Origin: Telluria beijingensis
GTDB taxonomy: Bacteria; Pseudomonadota; Gammaproteobacteria; Burkholderiales; Burkholderiaceae_D
NCBI RefSeq assembly: GCF_030770395.1
Contig: NZ_CP132480.1
Coordinates: forward strand, 2,164,714-2,228,713
Direction: 5' to 3'
DNA length: 64,000 nucleotides
The notes below the pieces were generated by a model. The model saw only the letters and a list, made by a program, of their open reading frames with translations, was not told where the DNA came from and made no database searches. The position numbers and the translations under genes were made by a program. Positions 19,042 to 29,549 of this stretch are shown here, piece after piece (the stretch's first letter is position 1; the number at the start of each line of letters is the position of its first letter).

Positions 19042-19500
19042 ATGATCTGGTTCAATTTGATTATCGTCGTGCAGGTTGTTTCGGCCCTGGCCATTATCGG
19101 CCTGGTGCTGATGCAGCACGGTAAGGGCGCCGACATGGGCGCCGCCTTCGGTTCGGGCGCCTCGGGCAGCCTGTTCGGCGCCTCGGGTTCGTCGAACTTC
19201 CTGTCGAAGTCGACCGCCGTGGCGGCCGCGATCTTCTTCGGCTCGACTCTGGCCCTGGCCTATATCGGCAACAGCGGCGCCAGTGGCGAGAGCGGCGGCG
19301 GCGTCATGGGCCGCGTGACCGTGCCGTCGAGCCAGGCGCCAGCTACCGGCATCCCTGGCGGCGCGCCTGCGCAGACCGCGCCGGCCGACGTGCCGACCCT
19401 GCCGGCCGGCAGCGCCGCACCGGCCGACGCCGTGCCTGCAACCCCGGCACCTGCAGCGCCAGCCCCGGCAACCCCGGCGCCAGCCACGCCAGCCCAGTAA
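19042..19500 (+). CDS. secG: Preprotein translocase subunit SecG
   Basis: 152 residues. Two membrane segments (WFNLIIVVQVVSALAIIGLVLMQ and AVAAAIFFGSTLALAYIG) flank the conserved loop QHGKGADMGAAFGSGASGSLFGASGSSNFLSK. It assists SecYE in protein export. The C-terminal 60 residues are a Pro/Ala-rich tail (TPAPAAPAPA...), common in betaproteobacterial SecG. The 87 bases before the start are AT-rich. A terminator follows at 19543-19574, separating it from the tRNA and nuo genes. Confidence 0.95.
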   Translation: MIWFNLIIVVQVVSALAIIGLVLMQHGKGADMGAAFGSGASGSLFGASGSSNFLSKSTAVAAAIFFGSTLALAYIGNSGASGESGGGVMGRVTVPSSQAPATGIPGGAPAQTAPADVPTLPAGSAAPADAVPATPAPAAPAPATPAPATPAQ

Positions 19501-19542
19501 GACCGTTGCGGCGCGGCACCCGCGCCACACTTGCTCCTCAAA

Positions 19543-19574
19543 AACGCGCCGTTCTACGGCGCGTTGTCGTTTTT
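19543..19574 (+). terminator. Rho-independent terminator after secG
   Basis: AACGCGCCG (19543-19551) and CGGCGCGTT (19557-19565) form a perfect 9-bp stem with loop TTCTA; a T run ends at 19574. It closes the tpiA-secG unit. The 185 bases from here to the promoter at 19760 hold no gene that I can support. Confidence 0.85.
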
Positions 19575-19759
19575 AGGCGTAGAATGCGGCGGCGCGTGGC
19601 GAGTGTAGTAAGCCATCCGGTGCTTGACCTTTGGAATATTGACGCACGACCTGTTTTGCAATGCTGTCCTGTCGGTGAGAATAATTGATGAGCCATCGAT
19701 TATTTGGCGATACAAGGCAAAAAAATCGCAAATATCCTTGTGATTACGCAATTTGAGCA

Positions 19760-19789
19760 TTGAAAAGACATGCTAAGGCAGGTTAAAAT
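19760..19789 (+). promoter_or_regulatory. Promoter of tRNA-Leu and probably the nuo operon
   Basis: TTGAAA (19760-19765), 18-base spacer, TAAAAT (19784-19789), 11 bases before the first tRNA base. No terminator is visible between the tRNA and nuoA, so the same transcript may run into nuoA. Confidence 0.65.
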
Positions 19790-19800
19790 ACTGGTCTCCA

Positions 19801-19885
19801 GCCGACGTGGTGAAATTGGTAGACACGCTATCTTGAGGGGGTAGTGGCGCAAGCTGTGCGAGTTCGAGTCTCGCCGTCGGCACCA
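19801..19885 (+). tRNA. tRNA-Leu (anticodon GAG)
   Basis: Acceptor arms GCCGACG (19801-19807) and CGTCGGC (19875-19881) pair; ACCA ends at 19885, so CCA is encoded. The anticodon stem CTATC/GGTAG encloses TTGAGGG, giving anticodon GAG. A long variable arm (TGGCGCAAGCTGTGC region) and the TTCGAGTCT T-loop fit a class II leucine tRNA. Confidence 0.95.
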
Positions 19886-20053
19886 AAATTTAGAAAGAGC
19901 CAGCAAGGGCGCACGGGTTTTTCCTCATGCCTGAGCTGGCTTTTTCACGAGGATCGTCGTCCGGTCCTGGTGGCAGGCTTGAAGCCAGGTTCGCACGATT
20001 CGGTGCTGCATCCCCGCAGTATTCCATTAACCGATCGTTCAGAAAGCTTCATC

Positions 20054-20413
20054 GTGAACCTCGAGAATTATCTCCCCGTCCTACTCTTTATCCTGGTTGG
20101 CATCGGCGTCGGTGTCGCCCCGCAGGTGCTCGGCCGCCTGCTCGGGCCGCACAAGCCCGACGATGCCAAGCTGTCCCCGTATGAATGCGGCTTCGAAGCC
20201 TTCGAAGACGCGCGCATGAAGTTCGACGTCAGGTACTACCTGATCGCGATCCTGTTTATTTTGTTTGATCTGGAAACGGCATTCTTCTTCCCATGGGGCG
20301 TCTCGATGCGCGAGCTGGGTTGGACCGGTTTCATCACGATGATGGTGTTCATCGCCGAGTTCGTGGTCGGTTTCTGGTACATCTGGAAGAAAGGTGCCCT
20401 TGATTGGGAATAA
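20054..20413 (+). CDS. nuoA: NADH-quinone oxidoreductase subunit A (operon copy)
   Basis: 119 residues from GTG 20054, giving the standard start (V/M)[17 protein letters not shown]. Three membrane segments are seen. The conserved loop [20 protein letters not shown] carries the Cys and acidic residues that line the quinone-site end of complex I, and the protein ends KKGALDWE. The frame is open upstream through the tRNA region but that part is not coding. First gene of nuoA-N. A second nuoA-like gene with the same length lies at 39646-40005. Confidence 0.95.
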   Translation: MNLENYLPVLLFILVGIGVGVAPQVLGRLLGPHKPDDAKLSPYECGFEAFEDARMKFDVRYYLIAILFILFDLETAFFFPWGVSMRELGWTGFITMMVFIAEFVVGFWYIWKKGALDWE

Positions 20414-20416
20414 GCC

Positions 20417-20893
20417 ATGGCAATTGAAGGCGTATTAAACGAAGGTTTCATCACCACCACAGCCGACAAGCTGATCAACTGGGCGCGCACGGGGTCGATG
20501 TTCCCGATGACGTTCGGTCTGGCCTGCTGCGCGGTCGAGATGATGCACGTGGGCGCGGCCCGCTACGACATGGACCGCTTCGGTATCGTGTTCCGTCCAT
20601 CGCCACGTCAGTCCGACGTGATGATCGTCGCCGGCACCCTGTGTAACAAGATGGCGCCGGCGCTACGCAAGGTCTACGACCAGATGGCCGAACCGCGCTG
20701 GGTGATCTCGATGGGTTCCTGTGCCAACGGCGGCGGCTACTACCACTACTCGTATTCGGTAGTGCGCGGCTGCGATCGCATCGTCCCGGTCGATGTGTAC
20801 GTGCCAGGCTGCCCGCCGACTGCCGAAGCACTGCTGTACGGCATCATGCAGCTCCAGAACAAGATCAAGCGCACCAATACCATCGCGCGCTAA
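20417..20893 (+). CDS. nuoB: NADH-quinone oxidoreductase subunit B
   Basis: 158 residues. It holds cluster N2, the last iron-sulfur centre before quinone. Ligands are visible: the tandem Cys in [10 protein letters not shown] (37-38), SMGSCANGG and [11 protein letters not shown]. The family's CC pair and the [12 protein letters not shown] segment are intact. It starts 3 bases after the nuoA stop, so the two are tightly coupled. Length and sequence are normal for the peripheral arm Q-module subunit. Confidence 0.97.
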   Translation: MAIEGVLNEGFITTTADKLINWARTGSMFPMTFGLACCAVEMMHVGAARYDMDRFGIVFRPSPRQSDVMIVAGTLCNKMAPALRKVYDQMAEPRWVISMGSCANGGGYYHYSYSVVRGCDRIVPVDVYVPGCPPTAEALLYGIMQLQNKIKRTNTIAR

Positions 20894-20911
20894 AAACGGA
20901 CGGCGTACTCC

Positions 20912-21505
20912 ATGACGACAAAACTCGAGACCCTTGAACTCGCCCTGAAAAATGCATTGGGCGAGGGCGCTGCCATTTCCGCGGCGCTGGGCGAAGTGAC
21001 GGTGGTGGTCAAGGCCGCGGACTACATCAAGACGATGCAGACGCTGCGCGACGACCGCACCCTGGCATTCGAACAGATGATCGACCTGTGCGGCGTCGAC
21101 TATTCGACCTATGGCGAAGGCACCTATGAGGGCCCGCGCTTTGCGGTCGTGGTGCACCTGCTGTCGATCGAGAAGAACTGGCGCGTGCGCGTGCGCGTGT
21201 TCTGCCCGGACGACGAGATGCCTCTTGTCGAGACGATCACCCCGATCTGGCGCGCCGCCAACTGGTTCGAGCGCGAAGCGTTCGACATGTATGGCATCCT
21301 GTTCGAAGGCCACGGCGACCTGCGCCGCATCCTGACCGACTACGGCTTCATCGGCCACCCGTTCCGCAAGGACTTCCCGATCTCGGGCTACGTCGAAATG
21401 CGCTACGACCCGGAACAGAAACGCGTGATCTACCAACCCGTCACGATCGAGCCGCGCGAGAACATCCCGCGCGTGATTCGCGAAGAGACCTACGGGACGA
21501 AATAA
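20912..21505 (+). CDS. nuoC: NADH-quinone oxidoreductase subunit C
   Basis: 197 residues, a stand-alone NuoC rather than the NuoCD fusion of enterobacteria. The signature [28 protein letters not shown] is present near residues 115-145, and the end [16 protein letters not shown] is typical. It lies in the Q-module of the peripheral arm beside NuoD. Its stop overlaps the nuoD ATG by one base (TAATG). Confidence 0.97.
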   Translation: MTTKLETLELALKNALGEGAAISAALGEVTVVVKAADYIKTMQTLRDDRTLAFEQMIDLCGVDYSTYGEGTYEGPRFAVVVHLLSIEKNWRVRVRVFCPDDEMPLVETITPIWRAANWFEREAFDMYGILFEGHGDLRRILTDYGFIGHPFRKDFPISGYVEMRYDPEQKRVIYQPVTIEPRENIPRVIREETYGTK

Positions 21506-22758
21506 TGGCTGAGCTTAAGAACTACACCCTGAACTTTGGTCCGCAGCACCCGGCAGCGCACGGCGTGCTGCGTCTGGTGCTCGAACTCGACGGCGAGGTG
21601 ATCCAGCGCGCCGACCCGCACATCGGCCTGCTGCACCGCGGCACCGAGAAGCTGGCCGAAACCCGCACCTACCTGCAGTCGGTGCCGTACATGGACCGCC
21701 TCGACTACGTGTCGATGATGTGCAACGAGCACGGCTATGTGCTGGCGATCGAAAAGCTGCTCGGCATCGAAGCGCCGATCCGCGCCCAGTACATCCGCAC
21801 GATGTTCGACGAGATCACCCGCATCCTGAACCACCTGATGTGGCTGGGCGCGCACGCGCTGGACATCGGCGCCATGGGCCCGTTCCTGTACTGCTTCCGC
21901 GACCGCGAAGACCTGTTCGACGTCTATGAAGCCGTGTCGGGCGCGCGCATGCACGCAGCTTACTATCGTCCGGGCGGCGTGTACCGCGACCTGCCGGACA
22001 CCATGCCGCAACACAAGCAGTCGCCGATCCGCAGCGCCAAGGCGATCGCCGAGCTGAACGAACACCGCCAGGGTTCGGTCATCGACTTCCTCGATGCCTT
22101 CACCAAGCGCTTCGACGGCTATGTCGACGAATACGAAACCCTCTTGACCGACAACCGTATCTGGAAGCAGCGTACGGTCGGCATCGGTGTCGTGTCGCCG
22201 GAAGACGCGAAAGCCATGGGCTTCACCGGCGCCATGCTGCGCGGCTCGGGCATCGCCTGGGACCTGCGCAAGCACCAGCCTTACGCCGCCTACGACAAGG
22301 TCGAGTTCGACATCCCGGTCGGCACCAATGGCGACTCCTACGACCGCTACCTCGTGCGCGTGGAAGAACTGCGCCAGTCGAACCGCATCATCAAGCAGTG
22401 CCTGGCCTGGCTGCGCGCCAACCCGGGCCCGGTGATGATCGACAATAACAAGATCGCGCCGCCAAACCGGATGGACATGAAGTCCAATATGGAATCGCTG
22501 ATCCACCACTTCAAGTTGTTCACCGAAGGCTTCCACGTCCCCGAGGGCGAGGCCTATGCCGCGGTCGAGCACCCGAAGGGCGAGTTCGGCATCTATATCG
22601 TCTCCGACGGCGCCAACAAGCCATACCGCCTGAAAATCCGCACCCCGGACTACGTCCACCTGCAGAGCCTCGACGAGATGGCACGCGGCCACATGATCGC
22701 TGACGCGGTGGCCATCATCGGTACCCAGGACATCGTGTTCGGCAGTATCGACCGGTAA
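21505..22758 (+). CDS. nuoD: NADH-quinone oxidoreductase subunit D
   Basis: 417 residues, the 49-kDa-type subunit related to the large subunit of NiFe hydrogenases. The N-terminus [22 protein letters not shown] has the conserved HPAAHG that lines the quinone pocket; [12 protein letters not shown] follows. The end IVFGSIDR is the normal C-terminus. It forms the quinone-binding site with NuoB. Overlaps nuoC by one base and precedes nuoE by 20 bases. Confidence 0.97.
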   Translation: MAELKNYTLNFGPQHPAAHGVLRLVLELDGEVIQRADPHIGLLHRGTEKLAETRTYLQSVPYMDRLDYVSMMCNEHGYVLAIEKLLGIEAPIRAQYIRTMFDEITRILNHLMWLGAHALDIGAMGPFLYCFRDREDLFDVYEAVSGARMHAAYYRPGGVYRDLPDTMPQHKQSPIRSAKAIAELNEHRQGSVIDFLDAFTKRFDGYVDEYETLLTDNRIWKQRTVGIGVVSPEDAKAMGFTGAMLRGSGIAWDLRKHQPYAAYDKVEFDIPVGTNGDSYDRYLVRVEELRQSNRIIKQCLAWLRANPGPVMIDNNKIAPPNRMDMKSNMESLIHHFKLFTEGFHVPEGEAYAAVEHPKGEFGIYIVSDGANKPYRLKIRTPDYVHLQSLDEMARGHMIADAVAIIGTQDIVFGSIDR

Positions 22759-22778
22759 TAAGAGGGCAGAGAAAAACT

Positions 22779-23255
22779 ATGTTATCCGCGCAGTGCTATC
22801 AAAAAATCGATCGCGAGCTGGCCAAGTACCCAGCCGATCAACGCCAGTCGGCCGTGATGGCTTCGCTGGCCCATGCCCAGGTCGAACTGGGCTGGCTGTC
22901 GCCTGAAACGATGCAAGAGATTGCCGACTACATCGGCATGCCGGCCATCGCCGTGCAGGAAGTGGCGACTTTCTACAATATGTTCAACATCAAGCCGGTC
23001 GGCAAGCACAAGATCACCGTGTGCACCAACCTGCCATGCGCGCTGTCAGGCGGCGAGCACGCGGCCCAGCGCATCAAGGACGCGCTCGGCATCGACTTCC
23101 GCGACACCACCGAAGACGGCAAATTCACGCTGATGGAAGGCGAGTGCATGGGCGCTTGCGGCGACGCACCGGTCATGCTGGTGAACAACCACCGCATGTG
23201 TTCGTTCATGAGCGACGCCAAGATCGACGCCCTGCTTGAGGAACTGAACAAATGA
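22779..23255 (+). CDS. nuoE: NADH-quinone oxidoreductase subunit E
   Basis: 158 residues with a thioredoxin-like fold holding the 2Fe-2S cluster N1a. The four ligands are in [11 protein letters not shown] and [11 protein letters not shown]. It belongs to the NADH-oxidising N-module and partners NuoF. The N-terminal helices ([22 protein letters not shown]) are typical. Its stop overlaps the nuoF start by 4 bases (ATGA). Confidence 0.97.
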   Translation: MLSAQCYQKIDRELAKYPADQRQSAVMASLAHAQVELGWLSPETMQEIADYIGMPAIAVQEVATFYNMFNIKPVGKHKITVCTNLPCALSGGEHAAQRIKDALGIDFRDTTEDGKFTLMEGECMGACGDAPVMLVNNHRMCSFMSDAKIDALLEELNK

Positions 23256-24547
23256 CCAGCCTGCACGACCGTCACATCAAACCGCTGATCCTCGCCGACC
23301 TGAATGGCGAGAACTGGCACCTGGCCGACTACGTCAAGCGTGGCGGCTATTCGGCGCTGCGCCGCATCATCGAAGAAAAGATCACCCCCGAGCAGATCAT
23401 CGCCGACATGAAGGCCTCGGGCCTGCGTGGCCGCGGCGGCGCCGGTTTCCCGACTGGCCTCAAGTGGAGCTTCATGCCGCGCCAGTTCCCGGGCCAGAAA
23501 TACCTCGTCTGCAATACTGACGAAGGCGAGCCGGGCACGTTCAAGGACCGCGACATCATCCGCTACAACCCGCATTCGCTGATCGAAGGCATGGCCATCG
23601 GCGCCTACGCGATGGGCATCACCGTGGGTTACAACTACATCCACGGCGAGATCTTCGAAGACTACCTGCGTTTCGAAGAAGCGCTGGAAGAAGCGCGCGC
23701 GGCCGGCTTCCTGGGCGATAACATCCTGGGTTCGACTTTCTCGTTCCAGCTGCACGCCCACCACGGCTACGGCGCCTATATCTGCGGCGAAGAAACCGCG
23801 CTGCTCGAGTCGCTGGAAGGCAAGAAGGGCCAGCCGCGCTTCAAGCCGCCATTCCCGGCCTCGTTCGGACTGTATGGCAAGCCGACCACGATCAACAACA
23901 CCGAAACGTTCGCGGCGGTCCCGTTCATCCTGAACATCGGCGCCGAGAACTACATGGCGCTGGGCAAGCCGAACAACGGCGGCACCAAGATCTTCTCGAT
24001 CTCGGGCGACGTCGAGCGTCCAGGCAACTACGAAGTCCCGTTGGGCACGCCATTCGCGACCCTGATGGAACTGGCGGGCGGCATGCGCGGCGGCAAGAAG
24101 ATCAAGGCCGTCATTCCTGGCGGTTCGTCGGCGCCTGTCGTGCCGGGCGATCTCATGATGCAGACCGACCTCGATTACGATTCGATCGCCAAAGCCGGCT
24201 CGATGCTGGGTTCGGGCGCCGTCATCGTCATGGACGAGACCCGCTGCATGGTCAAGTCGCTGCTGCGCCTGTCGTACTTCTATTACGAAGAATCGTGCGG
24301 CCAGTGCACCCCGTGCCGTGAAGGCACCGGCTGGATGTACCGCATGGTCCACCGCATCGAGAACGGCCAGGGTCGTCCGGAAGACATGGATCTGCTGAAC
24401 AACATCGCCGACAACATCAAGGGCCGCACCATTTGCGCGCTCGGCGATGCGGCCGCGATGCCAGTCCAGGCGATGATCAAGCACTTCCGCCAGGAATTTG
24501 AATATCACATCGAGCACAAGCACTGCCTCGTGCCCGCATACCTTTAA
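23252..24547 (+). CDS. nuoF: NADH-quinone oxidoreductase subunit F
   Basis: 431 residues. It binds NADH and FMN and holds 4Fe-4S cluster N3. The FMN/NADH loop [15 protein letters not shown] and [15 protein letters not shown] are intact, and the cluster ligands are in [14 protein letters not shown] plus a later Cys in [11 protein letters not shown]. This is the entry point of electrons into complex I. Overlaps nuoE by 4 bases and precedes nuoG by 21. Confidence 0.97.
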   Translation: MTSLHDRHIKPLILADLNGENWHLADYVKRGGYSALRRIIEEKITPEQIIADMKASGLRGRGGAGFPTGLKWSFMPRQFPGQKYLVCNTDEGEPGTFKDRDIIRYNPHSLIEGMAIGAYAMGITVGYNYIHGEIFEDYLRFEEALEEARAAGFLGDNILGSTFSFQLHAHHGYGAYICGEETALLESLEGKKGQPRFKPPFPASFGLYGKPTTINNTETFAAVPFILNIGAENYMALGKPNNGGTKIFSISGDVERPGNYEVPLGTPFATLMELAGGMRGGKKIKAVIPGGSSAPVVPGDLMMQTDLDYDSIAKAGSMLGSGAVIVMDETRCMVKSLLRLSYFYYEESCGQCTPCREGTGWMYRMVHRIENGQGRPEDMDLLNNIADNIKGRTICALGDAAAMPVQAMIKHFRQEFEYHIEHKHCLVPAYL

Positions 24548-24568
24548 ACCAGGTCAGGTAACGATCAA

Positions 24569-26911
24569 ATGGTTGAAATCGAATTAGACGGCAAGAAAGT
24601 CGAAGTCCCACCGGGTTCCATGGTGATGGACGCCGCAAACAAACTCGGCACCTATATTCCGCACTTCTGCTATCACAAGAAATTGTCGATCGCAGCGAAC
24701 TGCCGCATGTGCCTGGTCGAAGTGGAAAAGGCGCCGAAGCCGCTGCCAGCATGCGCCACGCCAGTGTCGCCCGGCATGATCGTGCGCAGCCACAGCGACA
24801 AGGCCGTGCAGGCCCAGAAGTCGGTGATGGAATTCCTGCTCATTAACCACCCGCTGGATTGCCCGATCTGCGACCAGGGCGGCGAATGCCAGCTGCAGGA
24901 CCTGGCCGTCGGCTACGGCAAGAGCGGTTCGCGCTACGAAGAAGAAAAACGCGTGGTGGCCCCGAAAGAAGCGGGCCCGCTGATCTCGATGGAAGAGATG
25001 TCGCGCTGCATCCAGTGCACCCGTTGCGTGCGTTTCGGCCAGGAAGTGGCCGGCGTCATGGAATTCGGCATGCTGGGCCGCGGCGAGCATTCCGAGATCA
25101 CGACTTTTGTCGGCAAGACCGTCGACTCGGAAGTGTCGGGCAATATGATCGACCTGTGCCCGGTCGGCGCGCTGACCAGCAAGCCATTCCGCTACTCGGC
25201 ACGTCCATGGGAACTGCAGCGCCGCAAGTCGGTGTCGCCGCACGATTCGCTGGGCGCCAACCTGATCGTCCAGGTCAAGGGCGGTAAAGTCATGCGCGTG
25301 CTGCCGCTTGAGAACGAAGCGGTCAACGAGTGCTGGATTTCGGATAAAGAGCGTTTCTCGTACGAAGCGCTGGACAATGCCGACCGCCTCACCAAGCCAA
25401 TGATCAAGCAGGATAGCAAGTGGATCGAGACCGAGTGGTCGACGGCCCTCGAATACGTTGCCCACGGCCTGCGCAATATCCGCCACGAGCACGGCGCCGA
25501 CAGCCTCGCGGCCGTCGCCACCGCCCACTCGACCGTGGAAGAACTGTACCTGCTGAATAAAGCCTTCCGTGGCTTCGGTTCGGAGAACGTCGATTTCCGC
25601 CTGCGCCAGAGCGATTTCGCCCTGGACGGCCAGGTCACGCCATGGCTCGGCATGCCGATCGCGCAACTGTCGAACCTGAAGCGCGCGCTGGTCATCGGTT
25701 CGTTCCTGCGCAAGGATCACCCGCTGGTCGCTACTCGCCTGCGCGCCGCTACCAAGGCCGGCCTGCGCCTGTCGCTGCTGGGTGGTTCGGACGACGAGCT
25801 GCTGATGAAAGTCGCCCACAAGCTGACCGCGGCGCCAAGCGACTGGCTGGTCGCGCTGTCGGAAGTCGTGGTCGCCATCGCTGCCGACAAGAACATCGCT
25901 GTCCCGACCGGTTTCGAAGGCATCGAGGCATCGGATATCGCCCGCGCGATCGCCGCCTCGCTGGTCGTCGTCGGTGACGTCGACGTGCCAGGCGCCATCC
26001 TGCTGGGCAACGCTGCCGCACAACACCCGCAAGCCTCGAAGATCCACGCCGCCGCGCAGTGGATCGCCGAGCAGACCGGCTGCTCGTTCGGCTACCTGGT
26101 CGACGCCGCCAACTCGGTCGGCGGTCACCTGGTCGGCGCGACCTCGGGCAAGAAAGAATCGTTGTTCGACACGCCGAAGAAAGCCTATGTGCTGCTGAAC
26201 GCGGAACCGGAACTCGATGCGGCCAACCCGCAGCAAGCCGTCGCCGCCCTGAACGGCGCGGAGATGGTCGTCGCGATGTCGGCCTTCAAGCACGGCATGG
26301 ATTACGCCGACGTGCTGCTGCCGATCGCGCCGTTCTCGGAAACCTCGGGCACGTTCGTGAACTGCGAAGGCCGCGCACAGAGCTTCAACGGCACCGTGCG
26401 TCCGCTGGGCGACGCCCGTCCAGCCTGGAAAGTGCTGCGCGTGCTGGGCAACCTGCTGGGCCTGACCGGCTTCGACTACGAGACCTCGGAATCGATCCGC
26501 GACGAAGCCTTCGGCAAGGGCAATACCGATCTGTCGGCCAAGCTGAACAACAAGGCGAATGTCGCCCTGACCGTGGGTTCGTACGCTCCTGCCGGCCAAC
26601 TCGAGCGCCTGACCGATGTGCCGGTGTACTTCACCGACGCGCTGTCGCGTCGTTCGGAACCACTGCAGCGCACCGCCGACGCCAATGCGCCGCTGGTCAC
26701 GCTGTCGAAAGCGGTCGCCGAATCGATCGGCGTTGCCGCTGGCGACAAGGTCAAAGTGACCCAGGGTAGCGGCTCGGCCGTCCTGGTCGCCGACGTCGAC
26801 AAGACCCTGCCGTCGAACGCGGTGCGTGTCGCCGCCGGCCATCCGGCAGTAAGCACGCTGGGCGCCATGTTCGGTTCCATCCAAGTTGAAAAAGCAGGGG
26901 AGGGCAAGTAA
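24569..26911 (+). CDS. nuoG: NADH-quinone oxidoreductase subunit G
   Basis: 780 residues. The N-terminal ferredoxin-like part has [18 protein letters not shown] and the His-containing cluster region [16 protein letters not shown], then [13 protein letters not shown] for further 4Fe-4S centres. The large C-terminal half is of molybdopterin-oxidoreductase type ([32 protein letters not shown]), without a visible cofactor role, as in other NuoG. Its TAA overlaps the nuoH ATG by one base. Confidence 0.96.
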   Translation: MVEIELDGKKVEVPPGSMVMDAANKLGTYIPHFCYHKKLSIAANCRMCLVEVEKAPKPLPACATPVSPGMIVRSHSDKAVQAQKSVMEFLLINHPLDCPICDQGGECQLQDLAVGYGKSGSRYEEEKRVVAPKEAGPLISMEEMSRCIQCTRCVRFGQEVAGVMEFGMLGRGEHSEITTFVGKTVDSEVSGNMIDLCPVGALTSKPFRYSARPWELQRRKSVSPHDSLGANLIVQVKGGKVMRVLPLENEAVNECWISDKERFSYEALDNADRLTKPMIKQDSKWIETEWSTALEYVAHGLRNIRHEHGADSLAAVATAHSTVEELYLLNKAFRGFGSENVDFRLRQSDFALDGQVTPWLGMPIAQLSNLKRALVIGSFLRKDHPLVATRLRAATKAGLRLSLLGGSDDELLMKVAHKLTAAPSDWLVALSEVVVAIAADKNIAVPTGFEGIEASDIARAIAASLVVVGDVDVPGAILLGNAAAQHPQASKIHAAAQWIAEQTGCSFGYLVDAANSVGGHLVGATSGKKESLFDTPKKAYVLLNAEPELDAANPQQAVAALNGAEMVVAMSAFKHGMDYADVLLPIAPFSETSGTFVNCEGRAQSFNGTVRPLGDARPAWKVLRVLGNLLGLTGFDYETSESIRDEAFGKGNTDLSAKLNNKANVALTVGSYAPAGQLERLTDVPVYFTDALSRRSEPLQRTADANAPLVTLSKAVAESIGVAAGDKVKVTQGSGSAVLVADVDKTLPSNAVRVAAGHPAVSTLGAMFGSIQVEKAGEGK

Positions 26912-28002
26912 TGGCAACGCCTGGTTATATCGATTCATTTACCGCTGGCGGCGCTGAACTGCTCGGTCCGGTCTGGCCGCTGGTCTGGACCATCCTGAAA
27001 ATCGTCGCCGTCGTGGCGCCGCTGATGATCGCGATCGCCTACGCCACGCTGTGGGAGCGCAAGTTCATCGGCTGGATCCAGATCCGTATCGGCCCGAACC
27101 GTGTCGGTCCCGGCGGCCTGCTGCAGCCGATGGCCGACGGCCTGAAGCTCCTGATCAAGGAAATCGTCATCCCGGCCAAGGCGAACCGCAACCTGTTCGT
27201 CATTGGCCCGATCATGACCATCATGCCGGCGCTGGCCGCCTGGTCGGTGGTGCCGTTCGGCCCGCAATTCGCGCTGGCCGACGTCAACGCGGGCGTGCTG
27301 CTGCTGCTGGCGATCACCTCGGTCGAAGTCTACGGCATCATCATCGCCGGCTGGGCCTCGAACTCGAAGTACTCGTTCATGGGCGCGATGCGCGCCTCGG
27401 CCCAGATGATCTCGTACGAAATCCCGATGGGCTTCGTGCTGGTGGTCGTGCTGATGGTGTCGGGCACCCTGAACCTGTCGGGCATCGTCGCCGGCCAGCA
27501 GATGGGCATGTTCGCCGACATGGGCCTGAACTTCCTGTCGTGGAACTGGCTGCCGCTGTTCCCGCTGTTCATCATCTACCTCGTGTCGGGCCTGGCCGAA
27601 TGCGGCCGTCACCCGTTCGACGTGATCGAAGGCGAATCCGAAATCGTGGCCGGCCACATGGTCGAATACTCGGGCATGTCGTACGCGATGTTCATGCTGG
27701 CCGAATACGGCAACATGATCCTGATCGGTACCCTGGCGTCGCTGTTCTTCCTGGGTGGCTGGTCGGCGCCGTTCGCCTTCCTCGACTTCGATGGCGTGCT
27801 CGGCGGCCTGGTGGGCTTCTTCTGGCTGTTCCTGAAAACCTTCGCCTTCGTGACCTTCTTCATCTGGGTGCGCGGTACCTTCCCACGCTACCGCTATGAC
27901 CAGATCATGCGTTTGGGCTGGAAAGTGTTCATCCCGCTGACCCTGATCTGGCTGGTCGTCGTCGCCGTCTGGATGCAGACGCCGTGGAATATTTGGATGT
28001 AA
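26911..28002 (+). CDS. nuoH: NADH-quinone oxidoreductase subunit H
   Basis: 363 residues, about eight membrane helices. Conserved cytoplasmic loops are seen: [33 protein letters not shown] and [26 protein letters not shown], both lining the quinone channel. It joins the peripheral and membrane arms. It lies between nuoG and nuoI in the standard order and overlaps nuoG by one base. Confidence 0.97.
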   Translation: MATPGYIDSFTAGGAELLGPVWPLVWTILKIVAVVAPLMIAIAYATLWERKFIGWIQIRIGPNRVGPGGLLQPMADGLKLLIKEIVIPAKANRNLFVIGPIMTIMPALAAWSVVPFGPQFALADVNAGVLLLLAITSVEVYGIIIAGWASNSKYSFMGAMRASAQMISYEIPMGFVLVVVLMVSGTLNLSGIVAGQQMGMFADMGLNFLSWNWLPLFPLFIIYLVSGLAECGRHPFDVIEGESEIVAGHMVEYSGMSYAMFMLAEYGNMILIGTLASLFFLGGWSAPFAFLDFDGVLGGLVGFFWLFLKTFAFVTFFIWVRGTFPRYRYDQIMRLGWKVFIPLTLIWLVVVAVWMQTPWNIWM

Positions 28003-28011
28003 GGAACGGAC

Positions 28012-28500
28012 ATGTCACGAATGAAAGAAATCCTCGGCAGCTTGATGCTGACCGAGTTGATCAAGGGCTTGGCCCTGACCGGGAAATATGCGCTGTCGCG
28101 CAAGATCACGGTCCAGTACCCGGAAGAAAAGACCCCGATGTCGAACCGGTTCCGTGGCCTGCATGCGCTGCGTCGCTACCCCAACGGGGAAGAGCGCTGC
28201 ATCGCCTGCAAGCTGTGCGAAGCGGTGTGCCCGGCCATGGCGATCACGATCGAGTCGGCGCAGCGCGATGACGGCACCCGCCGCACCACGCGCTACGACA
28301 TCGACCTGACCAAGTGCATCTTCTGCGGCTTCTGCGAAGAATCGTGCCCGGTCGACTCGATCGTGGAAACCCACGTGCTGGAATACCACGGCGAGAAACG
28401 CGGCGATCTCTACTACACCAAAGAGATGCTGCTCGCCGTCGGCGACCGCTACGAAGCCGACATCGCCGCCGCCCGCGAGGCGGATGCGAAGTACCGCTAA
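28012..28500 (+). CDS. nuoI: NADH-quinone oxidoreductase subunit I
   Basis: 162 residues. Two 8Fe-ferredoxin-type motifs carry clusters N6a and N6b: [12 protein letters not shown] and [12 protein letters not shown]. The N-terminal amphipathic helix ([16 protein letters not shown]) docks it to the membrane arm. [17 protein letters not shown] is family-typical. Nine bases after nuoH. Confidence 0.97.
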   Translation: MSRMKEILGSLMLTELIKGLALTGKYALSRKITVQYPEEKTPMSNRFRGLHALRRYPNGEERCIACKLCEAVCPAMAITIESAQRDDGTRRTTRYDIDLTKCIFCGFCEESCPVDSIVETHVLEYHGEKRGDLYYTKEMLLAVGDRYEADIAAAREADAKYR

Positions 28501-28524
28501 TAACAAAAGGGTCCTGGGTAAGTC

Positions 28525-29205
28525 ATGACATTTACAACTGTTTTGTTCTACGTGTTCGCGGCCATCATGGTGCTGGCCGCACTGCGCGTCATCACGGCCA
28601 AGAATCCGGTCCACGCCGCGCTGTTCCTGGTGCTGGCCTTCTTCAACGCGGCCGGCATCTGGCTGCTGCTGAAGGCCGAATTCCTCGCCATCGTGCTGGT
28701 GCTGGTCTATGTCGGCGCCGTCATGGTGCTGTTCCTGTTCGTCGTCATGATGCTCGATATTAATATCGACCGCATGCGCGAAGGTTTCTGGGGCTACCTG
28801 CCGGTGGCGTCCATCGTCGGTGGCCTGATCGTGCTCGAGATGGGCGTCGTGCTGTGGCACGGCTACGCCAACTTCGAGCAGAGCGCCGAAGCGGCTGCCC
28901 TGAACATCGGCGGCACCAAGGAGCTGGGCCTGCAGATCTATACCCGCTACATCTACGGCTTCGAGATCGCCGCCGTGGTGCTGCTGGTGGCGATCATCGC
29001 CGCCGTCGCCCTGACCCTGCGTCGCCGCAAGGACACCAAAGCCATCGACCCGGGCCTCGCGGTTCGCGTCAAGCGTAACGACCGCCTGAAGATCGTCAAG
29101 GTCGACACGGTCAACCAGCGCGCCATCGACGCAGCGAACGTCGAGAAGGCCGCCGCAGCCGCTGCTGCTGCCGCTGCCGCCGCCGAATCGAAGGAGCAAA
29201 AATGA
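28525..29205 (+). CDS. nuoJ: NADH-quinone oxidoreductase subunit J
   Basis: 226 residues with five membrane helices. [16 protein letters not shown] is the pi-bulge helix region conserved in NuoJ, and [18 protein letters not shown] is typical. The C-terminus has a charged stretch and a run of about twelve alanines before ESKEQK, an extension seen in some betaproteobacteria and probably cytoplasmic. The stop overlaps nuoK by 4 bases. Confidence 0.95.
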   Translation: MTFTTVLFYVFAAIMVLAALRVITAKNPVHAALFLVLAFFNAAGIWLLLKAEFLAIVLVLVYVGAVMVLFLFVVMMLDINIDRMREGFWGYLPVASIVGGLIVLEMGVVLWHGYANFEQSAEAAALNIGGTKELGLQIYTRYIYGFEIAAVVLLVAIIAAVALTLRRRKDTKAIDPGLAVRVKRNDRLKIVKVDTVNQRAIDAANVEKAAAAAAAAAAAAESKEQK

Positions 29206-29510
29206 CCTTGACGCTCGCACACTACCTGATCCTGGGCGCGATCCTGTTCGCGATCTCGGTGGTCGGTATCTTCCTGAACCGGAAGAACATCATCATCCTG
29301 CTGATGGCCATCGAACTGATGCTGCTGGCGGTGAACCTGAACTTCATCGCGTTCTCCCATTACCTGGGCGACGCGGCGGGGCAGATCTTCGTGTTCTTCA
29401 TCCTGACCGTCGCTGCCGCCGAATCCGCAATCGGCCTGGCAATCCTGGTGGTCCTGTTCCGTAACCTGGACACGATCAACGTGGAAGACCTCGACCGCCT
29501 CAAAGGCTGA
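29202..29510 (+). CDS. nuoK: NADH-quinone oxidoreductase subunit K
   Basis: 102 residues, three membrane helices, the usual length. Conserved membrane glutamates are seen in [14 protein letters not shown] and [13 protein letters not shown], which belong to the proton path. The sequence [15 protein letters not shown] is highly typical. It overlaps nuoJ by 4 bases. Confidence 0.97.
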   Translation: MTLTLAHYLILGAILFAISVVGIFLNRKNIIILLMAIELMLLAVNLNFIAFSHYLGDAAGQIFVFFILTVAAAESAIGLAILVVLFRNLDTINVEDLDRLKG

Positions 29511-29549
29511 TGGTCTCGGCTAGATAAACAAAAACGAAAAGGTTCAACA

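Noticed and set aside
29140-29190. Alanine-codon run at the end of nuoJ as a microsatellite or frameshift site
   Set aside because: The GCN codons vary (gcc, gca, gct), so it is not a pure repeat, and the downstream 4-base overlap with nuoK shows that the frame is intact.
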